A stretch of DNA of 60,076 nucleotides from an uncultured bacterium (GTDB lineage Bacteria > Actinomycetota > Coriobacteriia > Coriobacteriales > Coriobacteriaceae): positions 1 to 60,076 of the forward strand of contig CAJMMN010000013.1 in the NCBI GenBank assembly GCA_905214525.1. Direction: 5' to 3'. How positions within the stretch are numbered: the first letter of the stretch is position 1; the number at the start of each line of letters is the position of its first letter. Of this stretch, positions 16,729 through 25,355 are shown one piece after another. The notes under the pieces were generated by a model. That model was not told where the DNA came from. It saw only the letters and a list, made by a program, of their open reading frames with translations, and searched no databases. The translations under genes were made by a program, and so were the position numbers.

Positions 16729-18460
16729 GGTCTAGGTATCCTCTCACGTCTGCTTCGTAGTCCTCGATAATCTGCGGCCCTGCCGCGCCGAATTCGATAA
16801 CGGTGTCTCCCACCAGGTCAAAGAGCGCCTCGTTGATGGTATCGACAAGCATGTCCTCACTCTTGCCCGACTGTTCCACCGCCGATGCCGTCTGTGCTGC
16901 GTTTTGCTCGAGTAGTGCTCGAAGATAGGCGTCTGCGGCGGGATCGAGTGCGGACGCGGTGTCGGCGGGCGCGGGCGTTGGCGCGAGGAGCGGGGCTACG
17001 ACGCCAAACTGCTCGGTGGAGATGGTCGGCACGCTAGCCTCGTCCTGCTGCATAGTCGTCGCGACTGGTTCGGCGATCGTGTCGGCCACGGGCTCGGCTT
17101 CCCGTCGTTCGGCAACTGCCACCTCGGCATCCGCAAGCGTGCCGTCCTCGCGCTCCTCATCGATCAAAAGCGCTTCGCGCGTTTGCGCGGCGGCGCTCCG
17201 AATGTGCCCCAGCTGGCTCAGGTCGATATCGATCTTGACGGGCTGGTGCGCGGCATCCCACGAAAGCAATGCCACGATCTCGTCATCGATGATCTTGGCC
17301 ATATATTTGGGGACCTTCTCTTCCTTTAGAGGATGGGCGGGGTCCAGGGCCAGGCGCAGGCGTTGGTCGCAGGCGCGCATCATCTCGCCAAGCTTGCTGC
17401 TCTTTTGTCTGCTGCCGTGGATGCGTATGCATTCCCAAAAACCGTTTTGGCAACGGTAGATATGGATGGGGTCCAGACGGTATTCGCAGTCCTCGTGGCG
17501 CTCGGGCGCAAAGAATACGGCCGAGGCAAACATGGTGTAGGGCATGGCCGTCTCCTCCCCAAATAAACTTGCCACGATGCCGGTCTTTCGGTGCGTGTCA
17601 TAGTAGCGCGCCATGCGGACATACACGGCGCACGCCACGTGGCGCAGATCGCGGTGATGGCTGCGGTCGAGCCGCGAGCTACTTAGGTTGTACGTGGAGA
17701 GGGCGTTGATGGCGGCCGTGAGTCGCTCCTCGCGCACCTCATCGGGCGGAAGGGGGAGCGTGGGCTCGGAGGTTTTGCGACGCTTAGGGGTCTGGCCGGA
17801 CGGTGCCGGTACAAGGTCTCGTGCCGCGCGCCGCAGTTCGATAAGGGCGTTATCGAACATGACGGTTTTAGAGTCGCGAAGCAGCTTGGGGTCGAGCCCG
17901 TGGAACACGGCGTAATCTTGCAGCCACACGCGCGCAAACCGGTCGATGCCGGGCTCGAAGGCGCGATAGACATCCCAAAAAGCCTTGATCTTGTTAAAAC
18001 CATCGAGTGGATTATCTACGCCAATGCCGCAGATCAGCTCATAGAGATACAGAAAGGCAAAGGACGTAGACGTTTCCTCGACGGTTCCGCGGCGCACTTG
18101 GGCACGCCAGGTAAAGTAGCCGCGCAGTTGCCGGTCGCTCATGGCGTTGTAGGTGGGAAAGTACGACTTAAAGGTGCCGTTGTAGGGACAGTCGTCCTCA
18201 AAGTCGGCCATCAGCAGGCCCTGGCGGTAAAAAAGCTCGGCTTCCGAAAGCCAGCGGCCCGCACCGCCCTTGGGGTCATCCTGCCAGCGCGATATCTCGC
18301 GCATTTTACGGTACTGGTCGGGGAGGAAATTCTGCATCTGTCGGCCGGTTTTGAGAATCGGCTCGTCTGCGTAGGTTTCGTTTGAGAAGCGGGCGGACTG
18401 ATGGGTCCGGGCCTCGGCCATAATGCGCTCGATGAGCATCTTGATGTCCTGGTCGGCCAC
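16721..18460 (-). CDS. TerB-N/TerB-C domain protein
   Basis: A 579-residue protein. Residues ~90-190 form a TerB-N domain: TYNAMSDRQLRGYFTWRAQVRRG, then SFAFLYLYELICGIG. The middle region has a basic stretch (SGQTPKRRKT) and a long acidic/Ala-rich linker (~430-510). The end (SEDMLVDTINEALFDLVGDT...IIEDYEADV) matches TerB-C. These domains flank TerB-like metal-binding modules in predicted tellurite/phage-stress systems. I do not see an obvious intact TerB core between them. The start is GTG 18460 with GAGGAGGAGC upstream. First gene of the operon with the DUF2791 ATPase and Lhr-like helicase. Confidence 0.8.
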   Translation of the reverse strand: MADQDIKMLIERIMAEARTHQSARFSNETYADEPILKTGRQMQNFLPDQYRKMREISRWQDDPKGGAGRWLSEAELFYRQGLLMADFEDDCPYNGTFKSYFPTYNAMSDRQLRGYFTWRAQVRRGTVEETSTSFAFLYLYELICGIGVDNPLDGFNKIKAFWDVYRAFEPGIDRFARVWLQDYAVFHGLDPKLLRDSKTVMFDNALIELRRAARDLVPAPSGQTPKRRKTSEPTLPLPPDEVREERLTAAINALSTYNLSSSRLDRSHHRDLRHVACAVYVRMARYYDTHRKTGIVASLFGEETAMPYTMFASAVFFAPERHEDCEYRLDPIHIYRCQNGFWECIRIHGSRQKSSKLGEMMRACDQRLRLALDPAHPLKEEKVPKYMAKIIDDEIVALLSWDAAHQPVKIDIDLSQLGHIRSAAAQTREALLIDEEREDGTLADAEVAVAERREAEPVADTIAEPVATTMQQDEASVPTISTEQFGVVAPLLAPTPAPADTASALDPAADAYLRALLEQNAAQTASAVEQSGKSEDMLVDTINEALFDLVGDTVIEFGAAGPQIIEDYEADVRGYLDHE

Positions 18461-18547
18461 CGCTCCTCCTCTCGAACGCAGCTACGGTGACCTCATATCA
18501 TAGCACAGCATCAAACAGATGTTCGAGATACCGCTGCGTTGATAGAT

Positions 18548-19264
18548 TTAGAACAGGAGGGCGTATATGACGGCGATGACGACGGAGGGAAGCATATTGG
18601 CCGTGCGGAAGGTCTGAGGACGGATGAGGTTGACGCCGACGCAGAAGATGAGCATGGAGCCTACGAGCGAAAGGCTGTTGAGGGCTGCTGTGGTCATGAT
18701 GGGGGAGAGCGAGCCGGCAAACAACGTGATCGTCCCCTGGAACACGGCGACGGGCAGGGCGGAGAAGATGCAGCCGCGGCCAAGCGAGGCCGTCATGGTG
18801 CAGACGATGATGCAGTCCAGTGCGCCCTTGAGGGCAAGCGTTGACCAGTCGCCGAGCAGGCCGTCCTGGATCGATCCCACAATGGCCATGGCGCCGATGC
18901 ACACGGTGAGTGAAGTCGAGACAAAAGCGTTGGTGAACTTGTTATCGCCCTCACTGCCAGTCTTGCGCTTGAGCCATTCGCCAAGGTTCTCGATGGCGGC
19001 CTCCAAGTTGATGGCCTCGCCGATGAGCGAACCGAGCGCAAATGAGACGATGAGCATGGTGGTACCGGTGGTCGCTAGCGCCTTTCCATCGATGATGAGC
19101 ATCTTTTGCATGGTGCCGCCCAGGCCGATAAACAGGACGCACAGCCCCGATGCTTTCATGAGCGTGTCTTGGATGTGCGGTGTAATGAAGCGGCCGCCCG
19201 CTAATCCCAAAAGACCGCCCGCAACTAAAAGCGCAACGTTGATGATTGTTCCCAAGCCCGGCAT
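18548..19264 (-). CDS. DUF554 family membrane protein
   Basis: A 238-residue integral membrane protein with about seven hydrophobic helices. GTIINVALLVAGGLLG at the start, KASGLCVLFIGLGGTMQ, and the SLTVCIGAMAIVGSIQDGL and ALDCIIVCTMTASLG blocks are diagnostic of DUF554 (YqgA/YdfK-like). Function is unknown; transport has been suggested for the family. The ATG at 19264 has AGGAGGG upstream and starts exactly at the conserved MPGLGTIIN; the frame extends 69 bases further without reason. It is monocistronic, between the TerB operon and the exported-protein operon. Confidence 0.85.
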   Translation of the reverse strand: MPGLGTIINVALLVAGGLLGLAGGRFITPHIQDTLMKASGLCVLFIGLGGTMQKMLIIDGKALATTGTTMLIVSFALGSLIGEAINLEAAIENLGEWLKRKTGSEGDNKFTNAFVSTSLTVCIGAMAIVGSIQDGLLGDWSTLALKGALDCIIVCTMTASLGRGCIFSALPVAVFQGTITLFAGSLSPIMTTAALNSLSLVGSMLIFCVGVNLIRPQTFRTANMLPSVVIAVIYALLF

Positions 19265-19382
19265 GAGCCCTCCTGTATTGATGCCAACGTGGCAATCGTA
19301 GCAGAACGAAATGCGAGGCACATCGCGACTCATCTAATACGTTATATAAGTGGTATTAGGAATGATGCGCAGCATTTAAGCC

Positions 19383-20813
19383 TCAGGTGGTTGTCGGGAC
19401 ATAGGGGTAGTAGTCAAAGCGCAGTGTCATAAGCCGCTGCGGGGATTCAATAGCCGCGGCGATGATATTGGCATCGCGGGCACGATCAAACCCTTCGAGT
19501 TCGATCTGAAACGAGACGTCTTGCATAATGTCCAGACGTCGCCAGGCTAGAAGTGTGTCGCCATCGAATTCCAAGGTCTTGCCTCCGTCTGGGGCAACGG
19601 CGTATAGACGCAGTTTAGCGGTGGTTGCAGGGTCGACAACCGTGACCTTTTTAATTTCGTTTCGAGTATTCTTGGCGCCCAACAAGGTGAGCAGCGTTGG
19701 GGCCACGACCTCGCCCGATGGCAAAAAGACGACTTCGATGGATTCGGGAAATGCGATGATGGCCGACTTGCGGACGGGCTGATTGGCGGCGGCAACTTCG
19801 ATGTTTGCAGCATCGATGACCTCTGTGTGGTCGAGGGCGGCAAGCACGCAGCAGTTACCTTCATCGATCTCCTGAGGATCAGTAAGCCCCAGACTGTCCG
19901 CGAGCTCGGGATCGTTTGGACCGGTAGCGGGCTCATTCGGTGCTTCGAAAGAAGCTGGGACGCTGTTTGTCGGCGACGGCGTGTCGCCCGCACCTGCTTC
20001 TTTGTCCGTGCTCTCTTCTTGTATGGTTGCGTTGATGGGTTCGTCGTTTGAGGGGAGCGTCTTGGCGTCAAGCGCGGAGGGGACAATCCCGACGGCTCCG
20101 GATCCGTTCCACTCCATCTCGAGAAGCGCCGGGTCGGCAAGAATGCGTTGCCTGCCTAGCGTGTGGGTATCGATCGCAATAGGGCCTGCCTCCGTCCCGC
20201 GCGTAAGGCTGAGCGATCCGGCCGGCTTCTCGAAATGAATGTCTGTGTCTTCGGTACTGGCGGCGTAGAACAGCAGGGATGCTTCTCCCGCCGCGATGGC
20301 ATCGGTGCCCGCCTTGGTCAGCCGCAGCGATGCCGTGAATGAGAGGGTGGGCTGCACATCGTCTGCATTCGCGGCGGTGCAGCCCAGACATATACCGCCT
20401 CCTTTCTCGAAAAACGCACCGTCGAAGGCGACCTTCGCTCCGTTCGCCGAGTCATCGACCGAAGCGATATCGATGCGCAACCCCAAATCGCACGGATCGC
20501 CATCTGCATCGAGCGCAATCGAGCGCCACGTGCAGACGGCGCACCCCGCCTGGGAGCCGTTTGCCTTGTTCGAACGATTGATATCCACGACTATCGAGCC
20601 GTCCGTATTACGACGAAGGCATCCCGAGGTTGAGATTGCGGCCTGTGCGAACGAAAAACGCTTGCACGCAATGGCGCTCGACGGATTTGGTGCGGAGCTT
20701 AGGGCTGCTGGTAAGGAGTCTGCCATGACGGGAGTCGCCCAAGCGGCGACAGGCGTTCCGGTTGCGAGCGCGCCGCAGAGTGCGACGACGGGCAAAAGGT
20801 TCTTCGATGCCAT
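19383..20813 (-). CDS. Exported hypothetical protein, last gene of exported-protein operon
   Basis: A 476-residue protein with a clear signal peptide (residues 1-~27, ending AAWATP). The mature part has cysteine pairs (CAVC near 93, CLGC near 140, GNCC near 320), which suggests disulphides. There are many Asp/Gly/Thr turns, and a low-complexity Pro/Thr/Glu linker (~265-310) between two predicted beta-rich lobes. There is no C-terminal membrane anchor or sortase signal. AAGGAG precedes the ATG. I recognise no family. It is the distal gene of a five-gene operon of mainly exported proteins, so a surface or secreted role is likely. Confidence 0.6.
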   Translation of the reverse strand: MASKNLLPVVALCGALATGTPVAAWATPVMADSLPAALSSAPNPSSAIACKRFSFAQAAISTSGCLRRNTDGSIVVDINRSNKANGSQAGCAVCTWRSIALDADGDPCDLGLRIDIASVDDSANGAKVAFDGAFFEKGGGICLGCTAANADDVQPTLSFTASLRLTKAGTDAIAAGEASLLFYAASTEDTDIHFEKPAGSLSLTRGTEAGPIAIDTHTLGRQRILADPALLEMEWNGSGAVGIVPSALDAKTLPSNDEPINATIQEESTDKEAGAGDTPSPTNSVPASFEAPNEPATGPNDPELADSLGLTDPQEIDEGNCCVLAALDHTEVIDAANIEVAAANQPVRKSAIIAFPESIEVVFLPSGEVVAPTLLTLLGAKNTRNEIKKVTVVDPATTAKLRLYAVAPDGGKTLEFDGDTLLAWRRLDIMQDVSFQIELEGFDRARDANIIAAAIESPQRLMTLRFDYYPYVPTTT

Positions 20814-20831
20814 GGGGTCTCCTTAGCTAAT

Positions 20832-21113
20832 TTAGTGCGGCCTGTCCGTGTTTCGTTTCTGGCTGCGTTTGATGTGCAGACCGAGGCCGGCGGTTCCCGC
20901 GCCTGCTGCCGTGGCGCCTGCTGCCAAGAGCCATCGTCTGTCGTCTGTCTGTGCCAACGGTTCCTTGCAGTTGCCGCGGTCGAGCTCCGAGAGGTCGACC
21001 GTCACCTGCGTGGCGGCCTGCGCCTGTTCTTGCTGGGCAAAGGCCATGGCTGGCCCAAACGCTAGGATACTGACGGCGGCGGCCAGGGCGACGGCCTTAT
21101 GCCGTGTGCGCAC
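20832..21113 (-). CDS. Small exported protein with sortase-like C-terminal signal
   Basis: From GTG 21113 this is a 93-residue protein with a signal peptide (VALAAAVSILAFGPAMAFAQ), a ~40-residue mature part, then LAQTDD, a hydrophobic stretch (WLLAAGATAAGAGTAGLGL) and a basic tail (HIKRSQKRN). That arrangement is like a cell-wall sorting signal, with LAQTD in place of LPxTG or LAxTG. GTG 21113 overlaps the upstream gene by 17 bases; an upstream in-frame start at 21143 would put extra residues before the signal peptide. No sortase gene is visible in the window. Otherwise unrecognised. Confidence 0.55.
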   Translation of the reverse strand: MRTRHKAVALAAAVSILAFGPAMAFAQQEQAQAATQVTVDLSELDRGNCKEPLAQTDDRRWLLAAGATAAGAGTAGLGLHIKRSQKRNTDRPH

Positions 21114-21696
21114 CGGGCTCGACCGTCCAGGTGATCGTTGCAACCTGATCGCCTTCGCCGGTTACGCGGAAGATGTCGCGCGTGACGCGGGCGACGTTTC
21201 CGCTTGTCTTGAGCTTAATTTTGTCCGTGCCGCCGGCAATGCCCTGGTAGCCCATGTCGAAGGCTGCATTCTTGGAAAGATCGAGGCCCGTCTCCTGCAT
21301 TGCGGCGCTGGCGTTCTGGAGTGCGCCGTCGGGGCCGACCTTAAAGTCGATGGAATTCTGCGCGGTTCCGGCCTTGGCGTCGGCGGCAATGGTCCAGGTG
21401 TTCATGGCGTCGATCTTCATGTTGGTGACATGGATGCCGTAGGCCGAATGATTGTCGATGGTGGTCGCGTCTTCTGAGGGGCCCTGAAGCGTGCCGTCGG
21501 CCTTGGCGACGAAGGGAATAACCGTCGGAACTTTGAACTCTACGTTGTCGATCTCGGTCCTGACCATTACTTTTGTGGTTCCAACGCGCCCGGCTGCCAG
21601 AGCTGGCGTCGGGGCGGCGCCCATTGCGAGCGCGAGCGCGAGCCCTGCGCCCACGACGAGCGCTCTGGCTCCGTTCATGTTCCTGGTGATGTCCAT
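21097..21696 (-). CDS. Exported beta-rich hypothetical protein
   Basis: A 199-residue protein with a signal peptide ending near APTPALAAG (about residue 35). The mature chain is regular beta-type sequence: VMVRTEIDNVEFKVPTVIPF, KADGTLQGPS, IDNHSAYGIHVTNMK, TWTIAAD and a final ATITWTV. The pattern loosely resembles WxL-like or fimbrial beta-sandwich surface proteins, but I cannot assign it. GAAAGGAACG precedes the ATG. Its end overlaps the next small gene. Export and co-transcription with four neighbours suggest a common surface structure. Confidence 0.6.
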   Translation of the reverse strand: MDITRNMNGARALVVGAGLALALAMGAAPTPALAAGRVGTTKVMVRTEIDNVEFKVPTVIPFVAKADGTLQGPSEDATTIDNHSAYGIHVTNMKIDAMNTWTIAADAKAGTAQNSIDFKVGPDGALQNASAAMQETGLDLSKNAAFDMGYQGIAGGTDKIKLKTSGNVARVTRDIFRVTGEGDQVATITWTVEPGAHTA

Positions 21697-21786
21697 GGTC
21701 GTTCCTTTCTATTCGCCGCGGGCCGTCCCCGCGATGATTGGACGAATGCTGGTGAATTGCGTGCGGTGCCGCGTCGGTCGAAAAAG

Positions 21787-22296
21787 CTAGTTCTCGGCTT
21801 GCTCAACCCGTACCTTGACACGTGTCGGATTGCCGTGGCTGTCGAGGGTCTTGGCATCGAGTGCCTGGATCTCGATGTATGCCTCGCCTTCTTTGATGTC
21901 GCCGGCGGGGCACGTCTCGATTGTCTTGCCGGTCTCGACCACACCGGATTCGTACATGGTCTCGTCGTTTTGGATGACGCGGAATCGCTGGGGAAATTTA
22001 TTGTCTTGGACGTTTTGCACGTTGACGCGCAGCTTGCCGTCCTCCTGTAGCTGAGCGACCGGCGCGACCGAAATCGTCATCATGTTGTCGCGGACGATGG
22101 CATCGAGCTCATCTTGGATTTCTTGTCGCGATTTACCCTCTGCCGTCGTGACTGAGGCGCCCGCTTCGGGCACGGGCTGCGACTGCCAGGCGTATAGTCC
22201 TACGGCGATGAGGGCGCAGACGATAGCCAGACAGACAACGACGAGTTTCTTGCGACGCCCCAGTCCTGCGAGGCGGGGCGGCTTCTTCGCACTCAT
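21787..22296 (-). CDS. Membrane-anchored hypothetical protein
   Basis: A 169-residue protein with a basic N-terminus (KKPPRLAGLGRRKK) and one signal-anchor helix (~20-40, LVVVCLAIVCALIAVGLYAW). The extracytoplasmic domain contains ISVAPVAQLQEDGKLRVNVQN, VIQNDETMYESGVVETGKTIE and EGEAYIEIQALD, which looks like an immunoglobulin-type beta sandwich. I recognise no family name. Its ATG overlaps the stop of the upstream 98-residue gene (ATGA), so translation is coupled. It belongs with the exported-protein operon. Confidence 0.6.
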   Translation of the reverse strand: MSAKKPPRLAGLGRRKKLVVVCLAIVCALIAVGLYAWQSQPVPEAGASVTTAEGKSRQEIQDELDAIVRDNMMTISVAPVAQLQEDGKLRVNVQNVQDNKFPQRFRVIQNDETMYESGVVETGKTIETCPAGDIKEGEAYIEIQALDAKTLDSHGNPTRVKVRVEQAEN

Positions 22297-22589
22297 GCGG
22301 CGTCCTTGGTGGTGTAGACACGTGCGAACGTGGACGGGTCCGCTCCAAAGAGCATGTGAAGCATCAGGCGGCGCGAGTAGATGAGCTCGTCAAAGTCGTG
22401 AGGGAGCTCGATGTCGTGGATACGCGCGATGTGGTGGGCGAGCGCCGAGAACGACTCGGGGTCGCAGATAACATCGGTGGTGACGTGGTAGACCGCCGTA
22501 TCGGGGAACGCCTCTTCGTCGAAAGGCAGGAGATAGGGATCGTCGTCGACCTCGATGGCGACGCCGTACTGGGGCCAGTAATATGCCAT
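22293..22589 (-). CDS. Cytoplasmic hypothetical protein, first gene of exported-protein operon
   Basis: A 98-residue soluble protein, rich in Asp, Tyr and His, with no signal peptide. It starts MAYYWPQYGVAIEVDDDPYL and ends ARVYTTKDAA. I do not recognise it. The start codon has GGGAGG at ideal spacing. Being the only non-exported product of the operon, it may be a regulator or assembly factor, but that is a guess from position. Confidence 0.55.
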   Translation of the reverse strand: MAYYWPQYGVAIEVDDDPYLLPFDEEAFPDTAVYHVTTDVICDPESFSALAHHIARIHDIELPHDFDELIYSRRLMLHMLFGADPSTFARVYTTKDAA

Positions 22590-22935
22590 GGGAACCTCCC
22601 TGCTTCTGGGGCCAAAACTTCTATCGGTTTTGGCTGTCGACGCCGACCGTATCAGCCGCTACTTGACCAATTTCTGACCAAATGCTTGACGGATTGACAT
22701 CTCCGCAGGTAAAAGGTGGAAAAAATTACTTCAACTTTTTTCGAGCGACAATCGAGCGGTCGGCGACGGCGGGGCGATATGTGTCAAAAGCATCGTCTGC
22801 CGAGGAAGCCTTGCCGTTCGCCGAATTGCACAAACGTAAAAATCGCCAATTATGGAGACGGTCTCGAACACGTCGACGAAACGATGCGGTAACATCTCCC
22901 TGCAAACACTGTAGTTAGCTAAAGGGGGAGTTCGC
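22590..22935. other. Divergent intergenic region
   Basis: 346 bases between the exported-protein operon (minus) and the lactate dehydrogenase operon (plus). No gene is visible. TGAC occurs four times within 35 bases (22664, 22675, 22687, 22695), the last inside a TTGACA at 22694. The sequence after it is A-rich but I could not place a convincing -10. Promoters for both operons must lie here. Confidence 0.4.
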
Positions 22936-24537
22936 GTGTCTGCAACCATTAAACCCTTCACCGATGAGTTCGAAGAGTATGGCCGCGATGAATCTCGTGC
23001 ATCGGGCGAAGCATCGAGCATCTCGTTTCCGACAACGGAAGACGAGGTCCGTGCCATTTTGGAAACGCTCCATGCCGAGCGTGTCCCGGTAACGGTTCAG
23101 GGCGCCCGAACCGGCCTTGCCGCCGGTGCCGTGCCCCACGGTGGGCATATCCTCAATACTTCCCGTATGAATCGCTACTTGGGCCTTCGCCGCGATGAAC
23201 AAGGCCAATTTCTGCTGCGCGTGGAGCCGGGCGTTGTGCTCTCGGAGCTGCGTAAGCAGCTGAGCAAGAAGGTACTGCCGACCGCTGGTTGGGACCAGGC
23301 ATCGCTTGAGGCCTACGAGGAGTTCCAAGAGTCCCCCGAGCAGTTCTTTCCCACCGATCCCACCGAGGCATCTGCCTGTCTGGGTGGCATGGCGGCATGC
23401 AACGCCTCCGGCGCCCGCAGCTACGCTTACGGCCCCATGCGCCCGCATATCACGGGACTCCACGTCGCGCTGGCTGATGGCGATTTGCTTGAGCTTCAGC
23501 GCGGCGAGGCTTTTGCCCAGGGCCGCCACCTGTCGCTCGTGACGGCAGAGGGCCGTACGCTCGAGCTCGATCTTCCCGGCTATACCATGCCCGAGACAAA
23601 AAATGCCTCAGGCTATTTCGTTGCGGACGATATGGACGCCATCGACCTCTTTATCGGCGCGTGCGGCACGCTCGGCGTTATCACCGAGCTCGAGATTGCC
23701 CTGCAGGCGGCGCCTGCGGTCGTTTGGGGTGTGAGTTGCTTTTTCGATAGCGAGGACAAGGCGGTGTCCTTTACCGATTCCGTGCGCCCTGTCCTGTCCC
23801 ATGCGGCTGCCATCGAGTACTTCGATGCTGGCGCCCTGGATATTCTACGTCGCCAGCGCGAGCAGTCGACGGCGTTTGCCTCGCTGCCGGCGCTCGACGA
23901 CGAGGCAAAGGTCTGTGTCTACGTGGAGCTCGATTGCGATGACGAGGCGCAGGCGACCGAGGAGCTGTACCACTTGGGATGGGTGCTGGAGCTTGCGGGC
24001 GGCCGCGACGATGCGACATGGGTCGCCCGCACCGAAGTCGATCGCGAGTGCCAGCGGTTCTTCCGCCACGCGGTGCCCGAGAGCGTCAACATGCTCATCG
24101 ACGAGCGTCGCCGCACCGACCCCACCATTACCAAGCTGGGATCGGATATGTCGGTGCCCAATGCACGCCTTGCCGATGTCGTGGCCCTCTATCGCCGCAC
24201 GCTGGCCGAAAGCGGGCTTGAGTCTGCTGCCTGGGGACACATCGGGAACAACCATCTGCATGTGAACATCCTGCCGCGCGATGCGCAAGACTACCGTCGT
24301 GGTGGAGAGCTCTTTGCCCAGTGGGCTTCCGAGGTCACGGCCATGGGCGGTGCCGTTTCTGCCGAACACGGCGTCGGCAAGATCAAGGCGGGCTTCTTGG
24401 AGACGATGTACGGCCACGAGGCCATGGTCGAGTCGGCGCGCCTCAAACTCCAGCTCGATCCTGCCGGCCAGCTGGGTCGCGGCAACCTGTTTACGGAGAA
24501 GCTCTTGGATGAACTCGTCCAGAAAGGGGGCGCGTGA
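22936..24537 (+). CDS. FAD-linked oxidase, lactate/glycolate dehydrogenase (LctD/GlcD type)
   Basis: A 533-residue flavoprotein. The N-terminal FAD_binding_4 domain has VTVQGARTGLAAGAVPHGG, LGGMAACNASGARSYAYG, TKNASGYF and GTLGVITE. The C-terminal FAD-oxidase domain has WGHIGNNHLHVN and SAEHGVGKIK, which carry substrate- and flavin-contacting residues. The family oxidises D-lactate or glycolate. Directly downstream lie etfB and a ferredoxin-etfA, the gene set of electron-bifurcating lactate dehydrogenase (Lct of acetogens). Lactate oxidation coupled to NAD and ferredoxin is therefore the best reading. GTG 22936 has GGGGGAG upstream. The substrate is not proven. Confidence 0.82.
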   Translation: MSATIKPFTDEFEEYGRDESRASGEASSISFPTTEDEVRAILETLHAERVPVTVQGARTGLAAGAVPHGGHILNTSRMNRYLGLRRDEQGQFLLRVEPGVVLSELRKQLSKKVLPTAGWDQASLEAYEEFQESPEQFFPTDPTEASACLGGMAACNASGARSYAYGPMRPHITGLHVALADGDLLELQRGEAFAQGRHLSLVTAEGRTLELDLPGYTMPETKNASGYFVADDMDAIDLFIGACGTLGVITELEIALQAAPAVVWGVSCFFDSEDKAVSFTDSVRPVLSHAAAIEYFDAGALDILRRQREQSTAFASLPALDDEAKVCVYVELDCDDEAQATEELYHLGWVLELAGGRDDATWVARTEVDRECQRFFRHAVPESVNMLIDERRRTDPTITKLGSDMSVPNARLADVVALYRRTLAESGLESAAWGHIGNNHLHVNILPRDAQDYRRGGELFAQWASEVTAMGGAVSAEHGVGKIKAGFLETMYGHEAMVESARLKLQLDPAGQLGRGNLFTEKLLDELVQKGGA

Positions 24538-24539
24538 AG

Positions 24540-25355
24540 ATGAGTGATTTCCATATGGTGGTGTGCGTCAAGGCGGTGCCCGGAAGCACCGAGGTCAAGA
24601 TGGACCCCAAGACCAATACCATCGTGCGTGATGGCAAGCAGGCGGTCATTAATCCCTTCGATGCAAGTGCTCTCGAATGTGCGCTAGCGCTGAAGGACGA
24701 CTTTATCGGCTTTGGCATGGACGTGCGTGTGACGGTGGTGTCGATGGGCATCCCCGCGACCGAATCGCTGCTGTGCGACTGCATCGCCCGCGGTGCCGAC
24801 GACGCGCTGCTGCTGACCGACCGAGTCTTTGCGGGCGCCGATACCCTAGCCACCACCTATGCCCTCAAATGCGGCATCGAGGCACTCGATGAGGACTTCG
24901 ACCTGCTCATCTGCGGCAAGATGGCAGTGGACGGCGATACGGCCCAGATCGGCCCCGAGCTGGCCGGCGCCTTTGGGGTCCCCTGCGTGACCGACGTGAG
25001 CTGTGTGCAGAGCGCGGGATTTACGACGTGTGGCTCGCTGGCGCTCGTCCACGGCTGCGATGCCGGCGAGGAGACGGTGTACCTGGAGATGCCGTGTGCG
25101 ATGACGACCGTCAAGGAGATTGGCCAGCTGCGCATGCCGAGTATTGCCGGTATTCGCGCGGCCGAGGATGCAGACGTGCGTGTGGCCAGCGCTGCCGACG
25201 TAAACGCCGATCCCTCGCGTTGCGGCCTTGCCGGATCACCGACGCAGGTCGTGCGCTCGTTTGTGCCCGACCGTGACCAAACGTGCGAGGCCGTTGAGGG
25301 AACGGCGTCCGAGCAGGCGGTAAAACTTGCCAAGATTATCGAGGGGATGGCATAG
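24540..25355 (+). CDS. etfB: Electron transfer flavoprotein subunit beta
   Basis: A 271-residue EtfB. VVCVKAVPGSTEVKMDP opens the protein, NPFDASALECAL is the conserved early helix, and CGKMAVDGDTAQIGPELAGAFGVP is the FAD/AMP-binding signature (near residues 125-148). MPCAMTTVKEI and MPSIAGIRAA follow. The ATG at 24540 is preferred, with AAAGGGGG about 8 bases upstream, over the GTG at 24534. Both overlap or abut the dehydrogenase stop. In bifurcating Etf complexes the beta subunit carries a FAD instead of AMP; I cannot decide that here. etfA follows at once. Confidence 0.88.
   Translation: MSDFHMVVCVKAVPGSTEVKMDPKTNTIVRDGKQAVINPFDASALECALALKDDFIGFGMDVRVTVVSMGIPATESLLCDCIARGADDALLLTDRVFAGADTLATTYALKCGIEALDEDFDLLICGKMAVDGDTAQIGPELAGAFGVPCVTDVSCVQSAGFTTCGSLALVHGCDAGEETVYLEMPCAMTTVKEIGQLRMPSIAGIRAAEDADVRVASAADVNADPSRCGLAGSPTQVVRSFVPDRDQTCEAVEGTASEQAVKLAKIIEGMA

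Noticed and set aside
12863..18460. A complete type 2 BREX locus
   Set aside because: Only the BrxD-like ATPase and Lhr-like helicase resemble BREX parts. No PglZ phosphatase, PglX methylase or BrxC/PglW is present in the window.
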